Shown in pieces: positions 15,052-25,031 of a DNA stretch of 64,000 nt. The notes under the pieces were generated by a model. That model was not told the DNA's origin. It did not search any database and saw only the letters and a list, made by a program, of their open reading frames with translations. Each line of letters starts with the position of its first letter. Position 1 is the first letter of the stretch. Position numbers and translations under genes: made by a program. Source of the stretch: Lachnospiraceae bacterium XBD2001 (GTDB taxonomy: Bacteria; Bacillota; Clostridia; Lachnospirales; Lachnospiraceae); NCBI GenBank assembly GCA_900116395.1, contig FPAN01000008.1, forward strand, positions 108,679 through 172,678. Direction: 5' to 3'.

Positions 15052-17000
15052 TCTTCGCCTCCAACAAAGTAACCTCTTTGAATAGATGTACTCTTTGTTT
15101 CATCACAATAATCAAGAGTAAATTCATCACCCACATCATGCTTCATTAATTCGTAATACTTTTCATCAATCTCAGAATCAGTAGAAAGAATAATAGTCTG
15201 ATCACTAGCTTTAGGAAAATATACCTGGATTAATGATTTTCGATGGTTTGAATCTAATCTAGAAAGTGGTGTATCAATTATTACAGGTAGCTTTTTCTTT
15301 GAGCAAATTGCAAGCGCCCATAAAATAGATATGACCATTAACTGCTCTTCACCAGCTGAAAGTGAGGCTTTATCAACTTCATTGTCGTTTTTATCTAAAT
15401 AACTAAGATCCAATGAAACTGGATCCATTGCAATTCTTTCAATTAAGTTCTTCTTGTTTGCCAATTTCTTATAGCAAGCAGTTATTGTATTTGCTAACGC
15501 ATCTGTTTTCTTTTCCTGAAGTCGAATCGAATATCTGTCTAAAACCTGAATAGCCATTTCTGTATACTTTAATGAACGATCCGCATCATCATTCGCTTCC
15601 ACGCGATTTAAATATGCAGTAACTTTTTTATTAAATTCCGATGTAGCCTTAATCATCGTTCCATTTGCCGTACTTCTTTTCTGATTTAAGCTTTCAAGAT
15701 CAACCGATAACTCTGCCTCTTCTTTCTTAAGCTTAAGAATTTTACGGTAAATTTGATTAAGATCATCCTCATTAATGTCTATAGATAGATAGTTATCTAT
15801 CTCATCCAATTCAGAATCAAGACGACTTTTTTCAGTAAAGTTTTCAACTACCGTTGCAACCGAGTCTGAAATTCTATTGCTACTTAATTGCTTTGATTGT
15901 ACCCTCGCCACATCAGATAAATCGTAAATGTTTTCAACTGAATCATTATCAGCTTCATTATTCACGAAATTAATAAACGCCTCTAGTCCCGAAACATTAT
16001 TTCCCATTTCAGAGAAAGTCTTAACTAGTTCATTTAATCGCACATTGGCTTGTTGATTAATAACTGCATTATGTTCTATTTCAGCCTGAGCAGAAATCTT
16101 ATCTACAAGATCCTTAACTAAAGCCAGTGGTAATTCTGCTGATGCTAATGCTATCATCCTATCATCCACCTGATGTCTGTTAGCTTCTATAGTTGCTTTC
16201 TTTGAGAGAAGTTCATCGCGTTTTCCAATAACATCTCCTCCCTTTGCTGCATATTCTCCTTTTTTCTGCTCGATTTTATTTTTTACGTTAGCAAGTTTTT
16301 CTTCGACTTCTTGAATCTCGTTATCAATAGCTTTCAGCGCATTTTCTGCTTCTTCTTTTACTTCTCGAAGCACGTTTACTTTTGCTATCTCATCTTCCTC
16401 ATCTTTTGTCTTCTCTATTCTTTTTATATTTTTTGTTAAGTCACCACGCAATGTGTCAAGTATGGATATTCCAAGCATTGCCCTTATAGACTCTTTTAGT
16501 TGATCGTTAGTATTATCAACTGCGAGTTTTGCTATTTTTTCACCATCAAAGAAAAAGAAATTTGAAAGAGCGCTAGGCAATATATCCTCAATAAACATTG
16601 GCCAATTTTCAGTCAAAAATTCACTTTCAACTCCGTTTTTCTCTACATATAATACTTCTGTCGTTCTTTTTTTAGGTTGGTCCTCCCATTTCCTACGAAT
16701 CATATAAACATCTGAATCCACATCATTCATCTGAAATTCTAATTCAAGAAATGAAGACATTGTTTCATCACTTTTATTAACAAAAGATTTTAAATACTGT
16801 CCATAAGACTTAAATGAACTTTCTTTGTACGCAAAAGAATTTGCACCATATAAAGACAAAAGAACTGCCTCTAAAAATGTTGTTTTTCCGCGGCCATTCA
16901 AACCACCTATTAATACAATTGGTTTGTCTCCAACAAAATCAAATGTATTTGTTCCAGCATAAACCCCAAAATTATGCATTGTTAATCTTCTAATCTTCAT
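15048..17000 (-). CDS. dndD: DNA phosphorothioation ATPase DndD (SMC/Rad50-like)
   Basis: The 650-residue protein has a Walker A GLNGRGKTT at 33-41, a long coiled coil (about 185-480), an ABC signature LSAGEEQ near 547 and a Walker B VIIDTP with D-loop SRLDS near 576. This is a Rad50/SMC-like ATPase. DndD is thought to power DNA opening or nicking in the DndCDE complex. It overlaps both dndC (ATGA, 16997-17000) and dndE. Confidence 0.95.
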   Translation of the reverse strand: MKIRRLTMHNFGVYAGTNTFDFVGDKPIVLIGGLNGRGKTTFLEAVLLSLYGANSFAYKESSFKSYGQYLKSFVNKSDETMSSFLELEFQMNDVDSDVYMIRRKWEDQPKKRTTEVLYVEKNGVESEFLTENWPMFIEDILPSALSNFFFFDGEKIAKLAVDNTNDQLKESIRAMLGISILDTLRGDLTKNIKRIEKTKDEEDEIAKVNVLREVKEEAENALKAIDNEIQEVEEKLANVKNKIEQKKGEYAAKGGDVIGKRDELLSKKATIEANRHQVDDRMIALASAELPLALVKDLVDKISAQAEIEHNAVINQQANVRLNELVKTFSEMGNNVSGLEAFINFVNNEADNDSVENIYDLSDVARVQSKQLSSNRISDSVATVVENFTEKSRLDSELDEIDNYLSIDINEDDLNQIYRKILKLKKEEAELSVDLESLNQKRSTANGTMIKATSEFNKKVTAYLNRVEANDDADRSLKYTEMAIQVLDRYSIRLQEKKTDALANTITACYKKLANKKNLIERIAMDPVSLDLSYLDKNDNEVDKASLSAGEEQLMVISILWALAICSKKKLPVIIDTPLSRLDSNHRKSLIQVYFPKASDQTIILSTDSEIDEKYYELMKHDVGDEFTLDYCDETKSTSIQRGYFVGGEE

Positions 17001-18523
17001 GCGTCTACATCCTCACTGTCAAATACTGTTCCGAAAGAAGCCGGCTCCTCCTTCTCTAATTCAGCAAAGAATTTTTCATTGTGTTTTGCGCCTGATTCTT
17101 TTTGTCTTGAAACCTTACTTGTATAATACTGAGTCGCATCTTCTTCATCTCTATAAAAGGTCTTGCTTATACCTTTATTTAATTCTTCGAGAATGCCCTT
17201 TCTCTGAGACATTCCATTAGCCTTATTTTCAATATCAATAAGTGTAGACATCATTTCTGGCAGTAACTCCTCTTCGGGATATACTTCAGCACATACTTCA
17301 AGTAATGTATCCCACTCGTCATGCCCAAAAGATGCCATTCCAATCCACTCTGGATCATCAAACTCTTTACCGGTTTCTTCTTTATAAATTCTTGGCAATG
17401 AATCATCAAATTCATGTTTATCATGAACCCATATTTTTCTAATCTCTCTTAATTCCGGAACTGTAATTATTTCCATATCAGAAAACTCTTTAGGTCCATT
17501 CTTTTGAATCCCAGCTTGAATTTGTAGTAATCTGCGGAGCCACTGCTCTCTAACTTCTTTCTTATATGGTCCATGGTATAATTGACCGTAACTGCCCATT
17601 AAAGCACCATTCATTCGTCTAAAACTACGTTTTTCACGATCTTTGGACTCATCTCCAAATTCATTTCTGAAATCCAACAAGGGACTCATCCATGCTTTTT
17701 CTGAATCGTTAGCTATCATGGCTTCCATAGATTTATCTTTTTCAACCATGGTACATACCCAGCAGCCAAATCTACTTTTTCCGCAACTAGGAAGGTTTTT
17801 CTCTACCATTAATGGACATTCATTATCCGCTGTTGCTCCTCGATAAAGTGTCAGTAACTCATTATTTGAATATCCCCATGGATTCTTATATTGCATAAGA
17901 AATACCCACACATCGTCATCGCTCCACTCCTCTAAAGGCGTAAAAACTAGTTCGTTAGCCAGTGTGGGATTTGGACTCAATAACTCTCTTACTCTTTTCT
18001 TTTCATAGTTAGCCATTGTTCTTGCACGTCTAGAGCTTTCTGCTTTTCTAGTTCCAAGGACTAATATGATTTCTCCATGTTCTGCAATTTTATTCTTAAT
18101 AAAATGATTTACAGGTTGAATCTTTAGTCTATCCGTACACCATCTGTATTTCATTCTCGGAAACGGATAACCCCTACCAATGAGATTAACCCAAAATGTA
18201 TTATCTATTTCTGGAGTTAATCTGTGGGTCACAAATGGTAATCCCTTTTCTTCTGCTGCTTTATTCATTGATTGTAAGGATTGTTCAACCCATTTAGATA
18301 CAATAGGAGACTCAACCATTGTATCAGTATTGATAATATGTACCGGCTTATGTCTTTTAGCCTTTGGAAGTCCTTCTAATGAAAGCCAAACCAATTCTAA
18401 TGTTGCAGTACTATCTTTGCCACCAGAATAACCGATGACCCAAGGTATATCGTCAGCCAAATAAAGATTTCTGACTGTCTCCATCATTCCATTAATTGTT
18501 TCTTTAGTAATACTATTTGCCAT
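16997..18523 (-). CDS. dndC: DNA phosphorothioation sulfotransferase DndC
   Basis: The ATG at 18523 follows TTGGAGATTGTAAC; 508 residues. The PP-loop SGGKDST (33-39) of the PAPS reductase/ATP pyrophosphatase family activates the DNA phosphate with ATP. Cysteines in ECPLM and SCGKSRFGCWVC (about 237-260) form the Fe-S cluster ligand set known from DndC. It lies 19 bp after dndB and overlaps dndD. Together with DndD and DndE it replaces a non-bridging oxygen by sulfur at specific motifs, which cannot be deduced from sequence alone. Confidence 0.96.
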   Translation of the reverse strand: MANSITKETINGMMETVRNLYLADDIPWVIGYSGGKDSTATLELVWLSLEGLPKAKRHKPVHIINTDTMVESPIVSKWVEQSLQSMNKAAEEKGLPFVTHRLTPEIDNTFWVNLIGRGYPFPRMKYRWCTDRLKIQPVNHFIKNKIAEHGEIILVLGTRKAESSRRARTMANYEKKRVRELLSPNPTLANELVFTPLEEWSDDDVWVFLMQYKNPWGYSNNELLTLYRGATADNECPLMVEKNLPSCGKSRFGCWVCTMVEKDKSMEAMIANDSEKAWMSPLLDFRNEFGDESKDREKRSFRRMNGALMGSYGQLYHGPYKKEVREQWLRRLLQIQAGIQKNGPKEFSDMEIITVPELREIRKIWVHDKHEFDDSLPRIYKEETGKEFDDPEWIGMASFGHDEWDTLLEVCAEVYPEEELLPEMMSTLIDIENKANGMSQRKGILEELNKGISKTFYRDEEDATQYYTSKVSRQKESGAKHNEKFFAELEKEEPASFGTVFDSEDVDA

Positions 18524-18542
18524 GTTACAATCTCCAACATCA

Positions 18543-19613
18543 CTAATGCGTTTTATATTTTGTCTCAACTATATTTTCTTCCTCAGACAAAGGAATATGC
18601 ATTGCTTTCTTTATCGTATTTGTAATTAAAACAACTGCTCGTTTATTTGTAATAATCCTTCCATTATCACGAATTGCTCGTCCGCTCCATACTGAAGCAG
18701 ATCTCTTCCAGTTCATCTCCTTCAATTTAGGCAAATATTCTCTCATATCAAAATCTGGATGTTCGTAGAAATAATTGCCCAGCTTTCCAAGGGCCTGAAT
18801 CACAACACCTTGCGTTGCAATATAGTTTTCACGTAAATCTACTTTGGAAATTTCTTTATTCTGCAATTCATTCCACTGAACCATATTTTGAACCACAAGG
18901 TTCCAATATTTTTCCAAAAACTTCATTGCCCTATCTTCATTATCCACATTTCGTGTCCCATAAATATACCTGTTAGCTGTATAAAAGGTATTTAATGTAA
19001 ATAAATTTGAGGAATATTTTCCCAGTATGTCTTTTTCTTTATCTGTGTATGCATTTAAAAATTCATTATTCATAATTGCATTACGAGTCATAACAGCCAA
19101 TGAATCCCTGGAATCATATAATTCTGAAATTGAATTAGAAGTTTTAACCGCATTCTTATTCAAATCCGTAAATATCTGCTGACTTCTAGATAGTCCTTTA
19201 TCTTCATAGAAGACAATAGAAATTGTTTCATCACCCAAGGTTTCATCGTTTTGTACAGCATCCATAATGGCAGCTTTTCGATGCTGTCCATCATTTATCA
19301 GGAAACGTGCATCCATCGAAACTTCAAGCATACCTGTATTAGAGTCTTTATGATCAGGTTTAAAAGTAAACTTACCATCTATTGACGCTGCCAAAGCCGA
19401 AAACACATAAGTATCCCTATTATCAAGAATATATTTCGATATAACAGGTACTCTAGCCTCATTTAGTTTTCTCTGAGCTCTATATTCTGGTGGTACATAC
19501 TCATCTTCTCCTGGGAATAAACGAGCAATCATTTTCAAAGGTACCATAGCAATATAATATTCTCTACCAGCCTGAACACCCTTTACTACAGGGAATTTGT
19601 ACACAAAATCCAT
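18543..19613 (-). CDS. dndB: DGQHR-domain protein DndB
   Basis: I choose the ATG at 19613 (356 residues) because GGAG precedes it by six bases; an ATG 12 bases upstream has no site. The DGQHR motif is at about 108-112 (FLINDGQHRKAA). DndB influences how many sites are modified and, in studied bacteria, acts as a transcriptional repressor of the cluster. It is first of dndBCDEA. A perfect 45-bp palindrome ends 14 bases before this start codon, raising the possibility of autoregulation at that site. Confidence 0.94.
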   Translation of the reverse strand: MDFVYKFPVVKGVQAGREYYIAMVPLKMIARLFPGEDEYVPPEYRAQRKLNEARVPVISKYILDNRDTYVFSALAASIDGKFTFKPDHKDSNTGMLEVSMDARFLINDGQHRKAAIMDAVQNDETLGDETISIVFYEDKGLSRSQQIFTDLNKNAVKTSNSISELYDSRDSLAVMTRNAIMNNEFLNAYTDKEKDILGKYSSNLFTLNTFYTANRYIYGTRNVDNEDRAMKFLEKYWNLVVQNMVQWNELQNKEISKVDLRENYIATQGVVIQALGKLGNYFYEHPDFDMREYLPKLKEMNWKRSASVWSGRAIRDNGRIITNKRAVVLITNTIKKAMHIPLSEEENIVETKYKTH

Positions 19614-19627
19614 ATCGATCTCCATAA

Positions 19628-19672
19628 AAAAACTGATATACTTAAGTAGACTACTTAAGTATATCAGTTTTT
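19628..19672. terminator. Perfect 45-bp palindrome between dptH and dndB
   Basis: Two 22-bp arms, ending CTTAAGTAG and CTACTTAAG around a single central base, with A/T runs at both outer ends. It begins 38 bp after the dptH stop and ends just before the dndB ribosome binding site. As RNA it would be an intrinsic terminator for dptFGH; as DNA it is an ideal dimeric operator. I see no separate promoter between it and dndB, so the palindrome must allow read-through or contain the dndB promoter. Confidence 0.85.
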
Positions 19673-19709
19673 AAAATAATTACAATAATATCGTGCCTAG
19701 AAAAGCCTC

Positions 19710-22700
19710 CTATTTAATTAATTTCCAGAACGGTAAATCTTCAACATATACATACTTTTCTGTTCCTATCTTAACGATACTATGGTGCTTTTCTAAAGCT
19801 TTAATTGAATTAAAGAGCATCAAGCTATCCTGACTCTTAGCCTCTGTCTTAAAGACAAAATCCACATCGGAATTCTTTAAATCTGAAACATTGTGAACAA
19901 CCCAAGTTAAAATGTACTTTGCATAATCATCATCACCGCTTCCGAAATGTTTTAAAAACTGGGTCGATAAAATAGTACCCACTCCAAACTCGCGTCCTTC
20001 TTTAAGGATCTTTTTCAAAGAAGGGAATCCTTCGCTCATAAAATTGTCTGCCTCATCAACTAGAATCAGCTTTGTAAGCTGGCGATAATTTCCATCCATC
20101 TTACTAGAACCGGCAGCTTGCATCTGCGAATAAAACAAGTCAAGAGTAATCGCGACTATTAGACTTTGTATATCCGCATCATACCCAGACAAATCAATAA
20201 CGACTACGCCTTTTAACAATTCAAACAAAGACTTCGTATTTGATGGATTGCTCTCAAAGATCTCAAACATATGCAATTTATCCAAAGCCGCAGATAATGA
20301 ATCTCCCTTTTTTATCTCTTCATCATTCATGTATAACTGGTAGACCTGAGCAATTGTAGGTGCTTCATTATCCCATGTATCACGGTCTGCCGGCCTGATA
20401 CCACTTGCGGAATATGCATCCATAATACACTGCAATAGTGTATTCTGCTGCTTCGGTCCTAGGTTATAAACTTTGGACAACGTATCTTTAAAGGCATTTG
20501 CAGTATGTGTAGGCAACAACGGTTTAAATACAGCAGATTTAACCAGCGCTAATGGATTATATGGTAAATGGTAAGGTTTAAGAACCATAGCGTTAGTAGC
20601 TGCTATAAAATCAGCCTTACTTTCGTTATAGTCACCCTTATAATCAAATATCAATATTCCAATGTCTTGTCCATCCACGTTATGTACGCGTTCACGGTAC
20701 ATCTGAGCTATTAGAGACTTAGTAAACTGAGTTTTTCCTGTCCCCATCGTTCCTATGATACCAGTATTTGTATGAAACAATTGACCAGTATCATTTGGTC
20801 TCCATACGATTTCTTTACCATTCTGCTCGTTAGTACCAAAGATTACTTGCATGCAATTCTCATCAGCAATCGTTCCGTTATCATCGCCTTTACTTAGATC
20901 AAGAGGTTGATTCTCATCGTACTTTTCTTTCGGTTCTGCATCTTGTGTCTTATGCGTATCTTCTGCTTCTTCAAAGTCTTCAGATCCTTTTTCAACATCT
21001 TCTGTCTCATCTAAAGCTGAAATCTTTAGTTTAGACAAATCACCTGATAAACCTTCAATTGCGTATTCATCAAAGACAAGCAATTCAGCATCTCTCTTTT
21101 CGTGAATATCATTATATATATCTGAAACGCTCTTTAGTATTAATCCAAACTCATCATGTTCTGGCATTTCAATAAAATTAATTGCATTGTCCTTGAAAGA
21201 TGTTCTTCGTTCTACTAATCCTTTTCTGAATGACAATACAGCGCCTTTTCCAAGTAATTCCTGGATGTTCTCAGACATATCATATTCTTCATTCAATAAG
21301 ACTTCTCGATAAGTATCAAGAATCATTGTCCAATCCTGAGAATCATCAACATGATATACTTGCATCTTTTTAGCGCTATTAACTATCATTTGCATGAGAA
21401 AATTGCGGTTTACCCTATATAAAATAGTATCCATAATTTCCCCACCTGGATTAAATGCGTTATGTAAGCCATCTGCCGTTGAAGATGCCTGTTCAAAAGC
21501 TTTCTTTATTACAGAAGAATCATTGTTTCCTGTTTTAACTTCTGTTGGATAAAGATAGATTTTAGGTATTTGTTCACTCTTATCTAATCCAATAAACAAT
21601 AAGTCGTCACTAGTCGGCCCTTTATCAAATCCAAGATTTTTTGCTGAAAGAACGCCTTGATCTTTTGATAATCCTGCTCCACCAGAAACTCTCAGCATTT
21701 CCTCAAGTGAAACTGGGATCCATACAATATTTTTGTGCTTAAGGAAAGCCAGCATAAACTTAATTGCTGCTACAATACTTATTTTTTCTCTGCTAAACGT
21801 AGAATCTTTATTCCCGCGTTTCGATGATACTAATCTTAACAACCAATCTCCATTAATCGCATTAAAGAGATTAATTATTGTATGCACGTCATCTACATTA
21901 GCATCAACACCCTTTTCTTTTAAATACTCCTGTATAACCATAGAGTATTGCTGTGATTTGTGTGTTACTGTAATCGCATCATAGCCACTGCTAGATGTAT
22001 ATTGATCACTATAATGTATTATCAACAAATCACTATTTGCCTCTTTTTCGGTAAAGAAATCCAAATCAACCTTAGGATCAACAAACACAACCCAATTTGA
22101 ACTATTGTATATATAGTCCATCTTCTCTTCAGCCTTTTCATCTATCTGCGTAGATATACTAGTACCTGAATGATATGGATTCCCGGAAGATTCTACCTGC
22201 ATAAGGGCATTATACATTGATGAAAGCTGTATCAATCCTTCTTCAGATGCATACTTAGTACCATATCCGGTTCTATATTTATGACCATACTTACTTGATG
22301 GAATACCAGAAAGAATTCCATTGAGCGAAATACCTGTCTCAATTTGTGACATTGTTGCTTGTTCCGATGTAATCTCTGACTCCATTTCATAGAAAGATAT
22401 ATGCGCATACTCATATTCTTTCCCATTATCTTTCTTAAAATAACATGCAACATTTTTAGAAATAATACCTTCAAGCGTATTCATCGAAGTTCCCGTCGCA
22501 ACAAATAATTTTTGTTGTGAAAGGAATTCCTTTAGTGATGCGTACTCTCTAATAGCAGAAAAGGCATTTCCATTTATATCGTCTGTGTAAATATGTAATT
22601 CAAATCTTGCCAGTTTATCTACATCTGCATTTTTACTGATTGCATGTATAAAGTATTGCGCTATACCAATAAATACTTCGCTGCAATCACCCATATTAAT

Positions 22701-25031
22701 TAAGTTAATACGGATTGTTTTATTATTTATATCATCAAAAATGTATCTAAAATGAGAAACAAATTCAGATATCTTTTCTTCAACTAGTTTAGGTACATAT
22801 CTTCTACTACCATGATATTTCTTATTTTCAACTGGTGCATAATACTTCCATTCCTGTGAAAATAACTGATCCGAAACTTTGAATATTCGTTTAGACCGTT
22901 GAATATATGGAAGAAGATTAACTGAATTCAGCCTATCCATCACAATATCAGATGCATACTCAATTCCTTTTTCATTTAAAAGTGCCAACTGGTACTTAAG
23001 ATTTAAAGGATGGAATGGTGTAAACAAGATTTCATCCACATTTCTTCCAACAGTAATTGTTCCTAAAAGTAATGCATTTTCTTGTTCTTCGCTTAAATTC
23101 TGCCCATCTTTAAGATTCTCAAACACCGCATCAAAGGCACTTAAGTATTTTTTCACGGGTTCTAATAATTTACCGCCTAAATACGCCAATGTAGGAACAG
23201 TTTTTGCATCCGCAAACGCACTCAAAAGTTCTTCATATGCCTGACTTAAATCACTAGGAATATTTAACGGTGTGTCCTCTATATTAACCACATCGGTAAT
23301 ATAAAATCGCTTAATATGGCCTGCACGAATTTTATTATTGATTATTATTTCTTCAATGCGTAACTCTCTCAACAAGTTGGCTTTTGCAAAGTATTCCTGT
23401 GAGTCCGAAAAAATAGCATCATTTACAATCTCAAAACTTCTTTTCTGTGCCAACTTATCTCGCAGTATCTTTCGTCCAATAATCTCAACACTCTTTGTCT
23501 CATCTGGGAAAAATACAAATGGAACAATAACGCCAGCAAAATTAATATCAATATTAATTCCACTACCAAAGTTAGCCAATTCATCTTCCGAAGAAATTAT
23601 AAGCAATCTATCACCTATCATACATTGATAGATTTCATTATCATCAAGTCTACATGACACAACTTTTTCGGCATTGGGGTTAAAAACGGTATTTGCCCCT
23701 ACACCCGCAAGCTTGATTCTAGAATTCTTTTTATTCTTTTTATAATCAATTGTGAAACTATGCTTAATGGTCTCATATAAAAACTGAGGTAAGATATCTA
23801 TTACACATATTTTTAAAATATAAGTAATATTGTTCGTTTCATCTTTGATATCTATTCTATGGAACGAAATATCACTACGATGGAATTCAAATTCTATATC
23901 CTTACCATTCTTTTTGTATGTGGTATCATCAGGAGAAATACCACTGTTTGCAATTCGAGCATTACATGCAACATTCAGATGAATGGTTGCAAAATGATTT
24001 GAATTAAATATTACTATATTCTTTGTTCTTTTCTTTGCAGTCTGAGATCCTTCATTTCGAATAATCACTTCATTATCACTAAAAGTCTGAATTGGCATCT
24101 CACCATAAAAAGATAAGTCCTCATTATTAATCTTTAAGGGATTATCCATTTTTGCCTGCTTTCGCTCCATTGCAGCCAATAATTCAGCATACGTAAATAA
24201 ATGGCTCCAATTTTCACCATCTTCCTTATATGCCTTTTCAATCCTTGTAATAATATTATCTTCAAAGATTTTGCTCAATTCGCTTTCGATATTGCCGAAT
24301 CGAATACTACGATCTACTTTTTCAAATAAATCGTTATTCGCTTTTATATTTTTATCAATCTGAGAATTTCCAGATGTTTGATATTCTGTCTTTCCGTCAA
24401 CTGCGAAAAGCCTAAATGAAGCATAATTATCTTTTTCGATTTTTCCGCTACTCATAATAGCCAAAAGATCTTTGTATTCATATAACGAAGCTTTATCGCT
24501 AAATACGTCAGAATCTCTACGGCTTAATTCAAAACTAAGAATTCTCTTTTCCGCATTAGTCAGTTGAGTACTACCTTCAACCATGCTTCTAATTTCATCC
24601 ATCAAATTATCCGCATAAAATGGCATTCCCTTTGATGCCATATCTCGAGAACCACTTTTGGCACTATCAATAGGATTAGATGAAATCATTAACAATGGCT
24701 TCTGTTCATCATTAGCAACATTTCTTAATGTTGCGCACAAAAAGTCATTTGTCATTCCATTGATCTGCGCAGCTATAATAACCTCATCATTAATTAACTT
24801 TAATGTATAGGTTTCATAATCAGTCCCATCGCCACAATGATAGACATATTTTCCAATCGCATTATTATGTTCCGCCACATGTTTCAATGCTTTTGCAACC
24901 TCAGTCACCATTTCCTCATCATCAAGTTTTAGGCAAAAGCTTTCACCCTTTAGCAAAGATCCCTCACCCGCTGATGTTTGGAAAAAGCTAAATATTTTTT
25001 TTGCTATAAAATCATAAAATTCGTTTAACAT
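19710..25031 (-). CDS. dptH: Phosphorothioate-dependent restriction ATPase DptH
   Basis: The ATG at 25031 (GTGGGGACGCACAAT upstream) gives 1773 residues, normal for DptH. The N-terminal 1300 residues have no simple motif. An acidic linker lies at about 1345-1385, then a HerA/FtsK-type ATPase with Walker A GTMGTGKTQ near 1429 and Walker B LILVDEADNF near 1655. DptFGH cleaves or damages DNA lacking phosphorothioate marks. It overlaps dptG by 20 bp. The palindrome downstream separates it from dndB. Confidence 0.93.
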   Translation of the reverse strand: MLNEFYDFIAKKIFSFFQTSAGEGSLLKGESFCLKLDDEEMVTEVAKALKHVAEHNNAIGKYVYHCGDGTDYETYTLKLINDEVIIAAQINGMTNDFLCATLRNVANDEQKPLLMISSNPIDSAKSGSRDMASKGMPFYADNLMDEIRSMVEGSTQLTNAEKRILSFELSRRDSDVFSDKASLYEYKDLLAIMSSGKIEKDNYASFRLFAVDGKTEYQTSGNSQIDKNIKANNDLFEKVDRSIRFGNIESELSKIFEDNIITRIEKAYKEDGENWSHLFTYAELLAAMERKQAKMDNPLKINNEDLSFYGEMPIQTFSDNEVIIRNEGSQTAKKRTKNIVIFNSNHFATIHLNVACNARIANSGISPDDTTYKKNGKDIEFEFHRSDISFHRIDIKDETNNITYILKICVIDILPQFLYETIKHSFTIDYKKNKKNSRIKLAGVGANTVFNPNAEKVVSCRLDDNEIYQCMIGDRLLIISSEDELANFGSGINIDINFAGVIVPFVFFPDETKSVEIIGRKILRDKLAQKRSFEIVNDAIFSDSQEYFAKANLLRELRIEEIIINNKIRAGHIKRFYITDVVNIEDTPLNIPSDLSQAYEELLSAFADAKTVPTLAYLGGKLLEPVKKYLSAFDAVFENLKDGQNLSEEQENALLLGTITVGRNVDEILFTPFHPLNLKYQLALLNEKGIEYASDIVMDRLNSVNLLPYIQRSKRIFKVSDQLFSQEWKYYAPVENKKYHGSRRYVPKLVEEKISEFVSHFRYIFDDINNKTIRINLINMGDCSEVFIGIAQYFIHAISKNADVDKLARFELHIYTDDINGNAFSAIREYASLKEFLSQQKLFVATGTSMNTLEGIISKNVACYFKKDNGKEYEYAHISFYEMESEITSEQATMSQIETGISLNGILSGIPSSKYGHKYRTGYGTKYASEEGLIQLSSMYNALMQVESSGNPYHSGTSISTQIDEKAEEKMDYIYNSSNWVVFVDPKVDLDFFTEKEANSDLLIIHYSDQYTSSSGYDAITVTHKSQQYSMVIQEYLKEKGVDANVDDVHTIINLFNAINGDWLLRLVSSKRGNKDSTFSREKISIVAAIKFMLAFLKHKNIVWIPVSLEEMLRVSGGAGLSKDQGVLSAKNLGFDKGPTSDDLLFIGLDKSEQIPKIYLYPTEVKTGNNDSSVIKKAFEQASSTADGLHNAFNPGGEIMDTILYRVNRNFLMQMIVNSAKKMQVYHVDDSQDWTMILDTYREVLLNEEYDMSENIQELLGKGAVLSFRKGLVERRTSFKDNAINFIEMPEHDEFGLILKSVSDIYNDIHEKRDAELLVFDEYAIEGLSGDLSKLKISALDETEDVEKGSEDFEEAEDTHKTQDAEPKEKYDENQPLDLSKGDDNGTIADENCMQVIFGTNEQNGKEIVWRPNDTGQLFHTNTGIIGTMGTGKTQFTKSLIAQMYRERVHNVDGQDIGILIFDYKGDYNESKADFIAATNAMVLKPYHLPYNPLALVKSAVFKPLLPTHTANAFKDTLSKVYNLGPKQQNTLLQCIMDAYSASGIRPADRDTWDNEAPTIAQVYQLYMNDEEIKKGDSLSAALDKLHMFEIFESNPSNTKSLFELLKGVVVIDLSGYDADIQSLIVAITLDLFYSQMQAAGSSKMDGNYRQLTKLILVDEADNFMSEGFPSLKKILKEGREFGVGTILSTQFLKHFGSGDDDYAKYILTWVVHNVSDLKNSDVDFVFKTEAKSQDSLMLFNSIKALEKHHSIVKIGTEKYVYVEDLPFWKLIK

